Assembly: GCA_964602455.1 (NCBI GenBank)
Contig: CAZRRG010000107.1
Span: 1 to 6,626 of the forward strand
DNA: 6,626 nt
Reading direction: 5' to 3'
From: JBBDIP01 sp964602455
GTDB taxonomy: Bacteria > Bacillota > Sulfobacillia > Fermentithermobacillales > Fermentithermobacillaceae
Position 1 is the first letter of the stretch, and the number at the start of each line of letters is the position of its first letter. Positions 5,586 through 6,626 of the stretch are shown here, piece after piece. The notes under the pieces were generated by a model. It saw nothing but the letters and a program-made list of their open reading frames with translations. It ran no database searches and was not told the origin of the DNA. The position numbers and the translations under genes are program-made.

Positions 5586-5595
5586 GTTAACATAA
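5586..5595 (+). promoter_or_regulatory. GTTNACATAA motif, copy 3 (GTTAACATAA), in a CATA-rich promoter region
   Basis: Copy in the leader of the 94-residue gene, ending 41 bases before its ATG. It runs directly into TACATACTATG, giving two overlapping CATA boxes that resemble sporulation-sigma -10 elements. No AC element is found at 16-17 bases upstream of either box, so the promoter assignment stays weak. Confidence 0.3.
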
Positions 5596-5636
5596 TACAT
5601 ACTATGGTGTGACTTCGCAGGTCAGGAGGTGACACC

Positions 5637-5921
5637 ATGAACGAAAAGCAGCCTGAGGCAATGCAGGGGTACACCCAGTGGGCAGGGCAACAGCCCGAGG
5701 CCTACCAGTTCTTCCCCTCTCCCTTATTCCTTCCGTTCCCGTTCCTTTTCAGAGTCCCGCCCAGGTTCTTCATCGGCTTCCTACCGAGGCGACGGCGGCG
5801 CCGTTACGACGTTGATGCGCATGAAGAAGCGCTGGGCTGGTGCATCAGGAATATCGCTGAGAACGAGTACGCCTACATGAGAAGCATGGGTTTCCCGGAA
5901 GTGGAGATCGAGATGGAGTAG
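5637..5921 (+). CDS. Small Pro/Phe-rich protein with a six-arginine run, unknown function
   Basis: A 94-residue protein that I do not recognise. The ribosome binding site is near-perfect (AGGAGGTGA, 4 bases before the ATG) and the stop is TAG. The layout is striking: a hydrophilic Gln-rich head (1-23), a Pro/Phe-rich hydrophobic stretch FFPSPLFLPFPFLFRVPPRF (25-44), IGFLP, then RRRRRRY (51-57), and a helical acidic tail with one cysteine (C69), ending EVEIEME. The prolines argue against an ordinary transmembrane helix; a membrane-surface anchor or a self-assembling segment is more likely. Small aromatic, Pro-rich, signal-less proteins of this kind occur among spore-coat proteins, and the upstream CATA boxes point the same way, but this is inference. 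It appears to be monocistronic; 5922-6069 holds only short GC-rich inverted repeats around CCGGC/GCCGG. Confidence 0.75.
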   Translation: MNEKQPEAMQGYTQWAGQQPEAYQFFPSPLFLPFPFLFRVPPRFFIGFLPRRRRRRYDVDAHEEALGWCIRNIAENEYAYMRSMGFPEVEIEME

Positions 5922-6069
5922 GCCGGTCCGCTGTGGGCGAACTAAATGGCGGCTCTGCAGGGGGTCGGCGAGCCAGCGGGAGAACCGGCTGGTGGAAACC
6001 GACGAGCTGGCCGGTGGCGCGACCGGTAACGACGACCCCTAGCAGGGCCGCCAGCCCGTCTTGTGCCTG

Positions 6070-6510
6070 CTACTTTGCGCCTGCCAGGTACCCTTTTAGG
6101 CTCTGCCTCAGAAAGTAATCCCACCCTACTTGGCAGCTCTCGCGCGTGAAAGCAGGGTTGTCCTGGGGGAAAAGCTCAATCCACTCGAAGGTAAGACGCA
6201 GCAGAGTCCCGCCCTGTACCGCCGCCAGTTCCCATGTGACAAGCGCGTGTCCGGGATAGCCTCCATAGCGCCAATCGTAGGCGATCATCCGTCCCGGCTC
6301 CACGCCGGTCACTTTCCACTGGTGGATGTAGTCCTGGCCATCGAAACTGACCGTGAACTCGGTTTCAAAGCCTACCTGGGACCGGAAGTCGGGCATCGGC
6401 TCGAAGAACCACCTGCGCATATGGTCCTTGTCGGTGATGGCCTGCCAGACTACAGAGGTAGGCGCGTTGTAGGTCTCTTCGAGCACAATCGGTTCAGGTC
6501 TACCGCTCAT
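6070..6510 (-). CDS. SRPBCC-superfamily protein, AHSA1-like
   Basis: A 146-residue protein of the START/SRPBCC fold, AHSA1 (activator of Hsp90 ATPase homologue 1-like) type. Signatures: an opening strand IVLEETYNAPTSVVWQAITD (8-27), the DHMRRWFF turn (29-36), G-F-T-EFTVSFDG (48-58), YIHQWKVTGVEPGRMIAYDW (61-80), VTWELAAVQGGTLLRLTFE (91-109), and a closing amphipathic helix GWDYFLRQSLKGYL (129-142). The family folds into a helix-grip barrel with a hydrophobic cavity; individual ligands are seldom known and none can be read here. The start at 6510 has GGAGAG 6 bases upstream. The longer frame to 6582 would run through the tRNA terminator and into the tRNA and is rejected. The stop is TAG. It lies shortly downstream of the tRNA-Lys terminator on the same strand, leaving little room for its own promoter. 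Confidence 0.92.
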   Translation of the reverse strand: MSGRPEPIVLEETYNAPTSVVWQAITDKDHMRRWFFEPMPDFRSQVGFETEFTVSFDGQDYIHQWKVTGVEPGRMIAYDWRYGGYPGHALVTWELAAVQGGTLLRLTFEWIELFPQDNPAFTRESCQVGWDYFLRQSLKGYLAGAK

Positions 6511-6533
6511 GTCGCTCTCTCCAAATCCCCAGG

Positions 6534-6564
6534 AAATGAAGAAACCCAACCTTGCGATTGGGCT
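6534..6564 (-). terminator. Intrinsic terminator after tRNA-Lys
   Basis: On the minus strand AGCCCAA (6564-6558) pairs with TTGGGTT (6549-6543), with one G-T pair and an 8-base loop, followed by TTTCTTCATTT. It begins 7 bases after the tRNA CCA end, as expected for a tRNA transcript. Confidence 0.8.
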
Positions 6565-6571
6565 GATATTC

Positions 6572-6626
6572 TGGTGGGCCATAAAGGACTCGAACCTTTA
6601 ACCACCCGATTAAGAGTCGGATGCTC
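6572..6626 (-). tRNA. tRNA-Lys (anticodon CTT), 3' part
   Basis: Fifty-five bases of the 3' part; the acceptor 5' strand and most of the D arm lie beyond the window. Seen in order: D-stem end GAGC, anticodon stem TCCGA/TCGGG around the loop CTCTTAA (anticodon CTT, reading AAG), variable loop TGGTT, T stem AAAGG/CCTTT with loop TTCGAGT, acceptor strand ATGGCCC, discriminator A and an encoded CCA. The pairing makes the lysine assignment safe. Since the transcript runs leftwards, it could be the last or only tRNA of its unit. Confidence 0.95.

Noticed and set aside
5922..6069. CCGGC/GCCGG inverted repeats as a terminator for the 94-residue gene
   Set aside because: Several short alternative pairings exist but none is a dominant stem, and no T-run follows.
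5933..6118. 61-residue plus-strand frame after the 94-residue gene
   Set aside because: No ribosome binding site, runs antisense into the 3' end of the SRPBCC gene, and composition looks like translated GC-rich noncoding DNA.
1..6626. CRISPR array, insertion sequence or phage genes
   Set aside because: No regularly spaced repeats, transposase, integrase or flanking inverted repeats were seen. Direct repeats are limited to the short elements listed.

Overview
The window looks like a GC-rich, Gram-positive, probably endospore-forming member of the Bacillota (Clostridia or a deep-branching relative). This is an inference. It rests on strong AGGAGG-type ribosome binding sites, a tRNA gene with an encoded CCA end, RsmI with the C-terminal helical domain, a secreted YkwD-type CAP protein, a small thioredoxin-like protein resembling YuzD, and unassigned proteins whose composition (Cys- or Pro/Phe-rich, no signal peptide) recalls spore-coat components. 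No gene here is diagnostic of a species.

Left part (1-2101, all minus strand): a trxlike-80aa-rsmI gene run reads leftwards. It starts with a double-cysteine thioredoxin-fold candidate (1703-2101), continues with a short helical unknown (1391-1633), and ends with rsmI (383-1342), the 16S rRNA C1402 2'-O-methyltransferase. After a 195-base gap comes the start of a heavy-metal-associated (HMA) domain gene (1-187) that runs off the window. Its reading frame is interrupted by one in-frame TAG inside the HMA domain, yet homology continues in the same frame on both sides.

Middle (2102-4583): a divergent intergenic region of 180 bases carries an AT-rich inverted repeat and a candidate mother-cell-type promoter. 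It precedes a 282-residue protein with ten cysteines (2282-3130, plus strand), which is followed by a clear intrinsic terminator. Convergent to it is a 450-residue minus-strand gene (3231-4583). Its N-terminal half reads as an Amidase_3-fold domain that has lost the zinc ligands and the catalytic glutamate (a pseudo-amidase), followed by a long Pro-rich linker and a helical C-terminus.

Right part (4800-6626): a secreted CAP/SCP protein with a Pro/Thr linker (4800-5420, minus) is divergent from a 94-residue Pro/Phe-rich protein with a six-arginine run (5637-5921, plus). These are followed by an SRPBCC/AHSA1-type protein (6070-6510, minus), a tRNA terminator, and the 3' part of a tRNA-Lys(CTT) gene cut by the window edge.

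The most notable signals are the pseudo-amidase, the amber codon in the HMA gene, and a 10-base motif GTTNACATAA found four times, always in the short regions upstream of genes. RsmI, the tRNA and the SRPBCC protein are ordinary. The unassigned genes between 2282 and 5921 look like a loose cluster of lineage-specific, possibly sporulation- or envelope-related genes, each apparently transcribed on its own.
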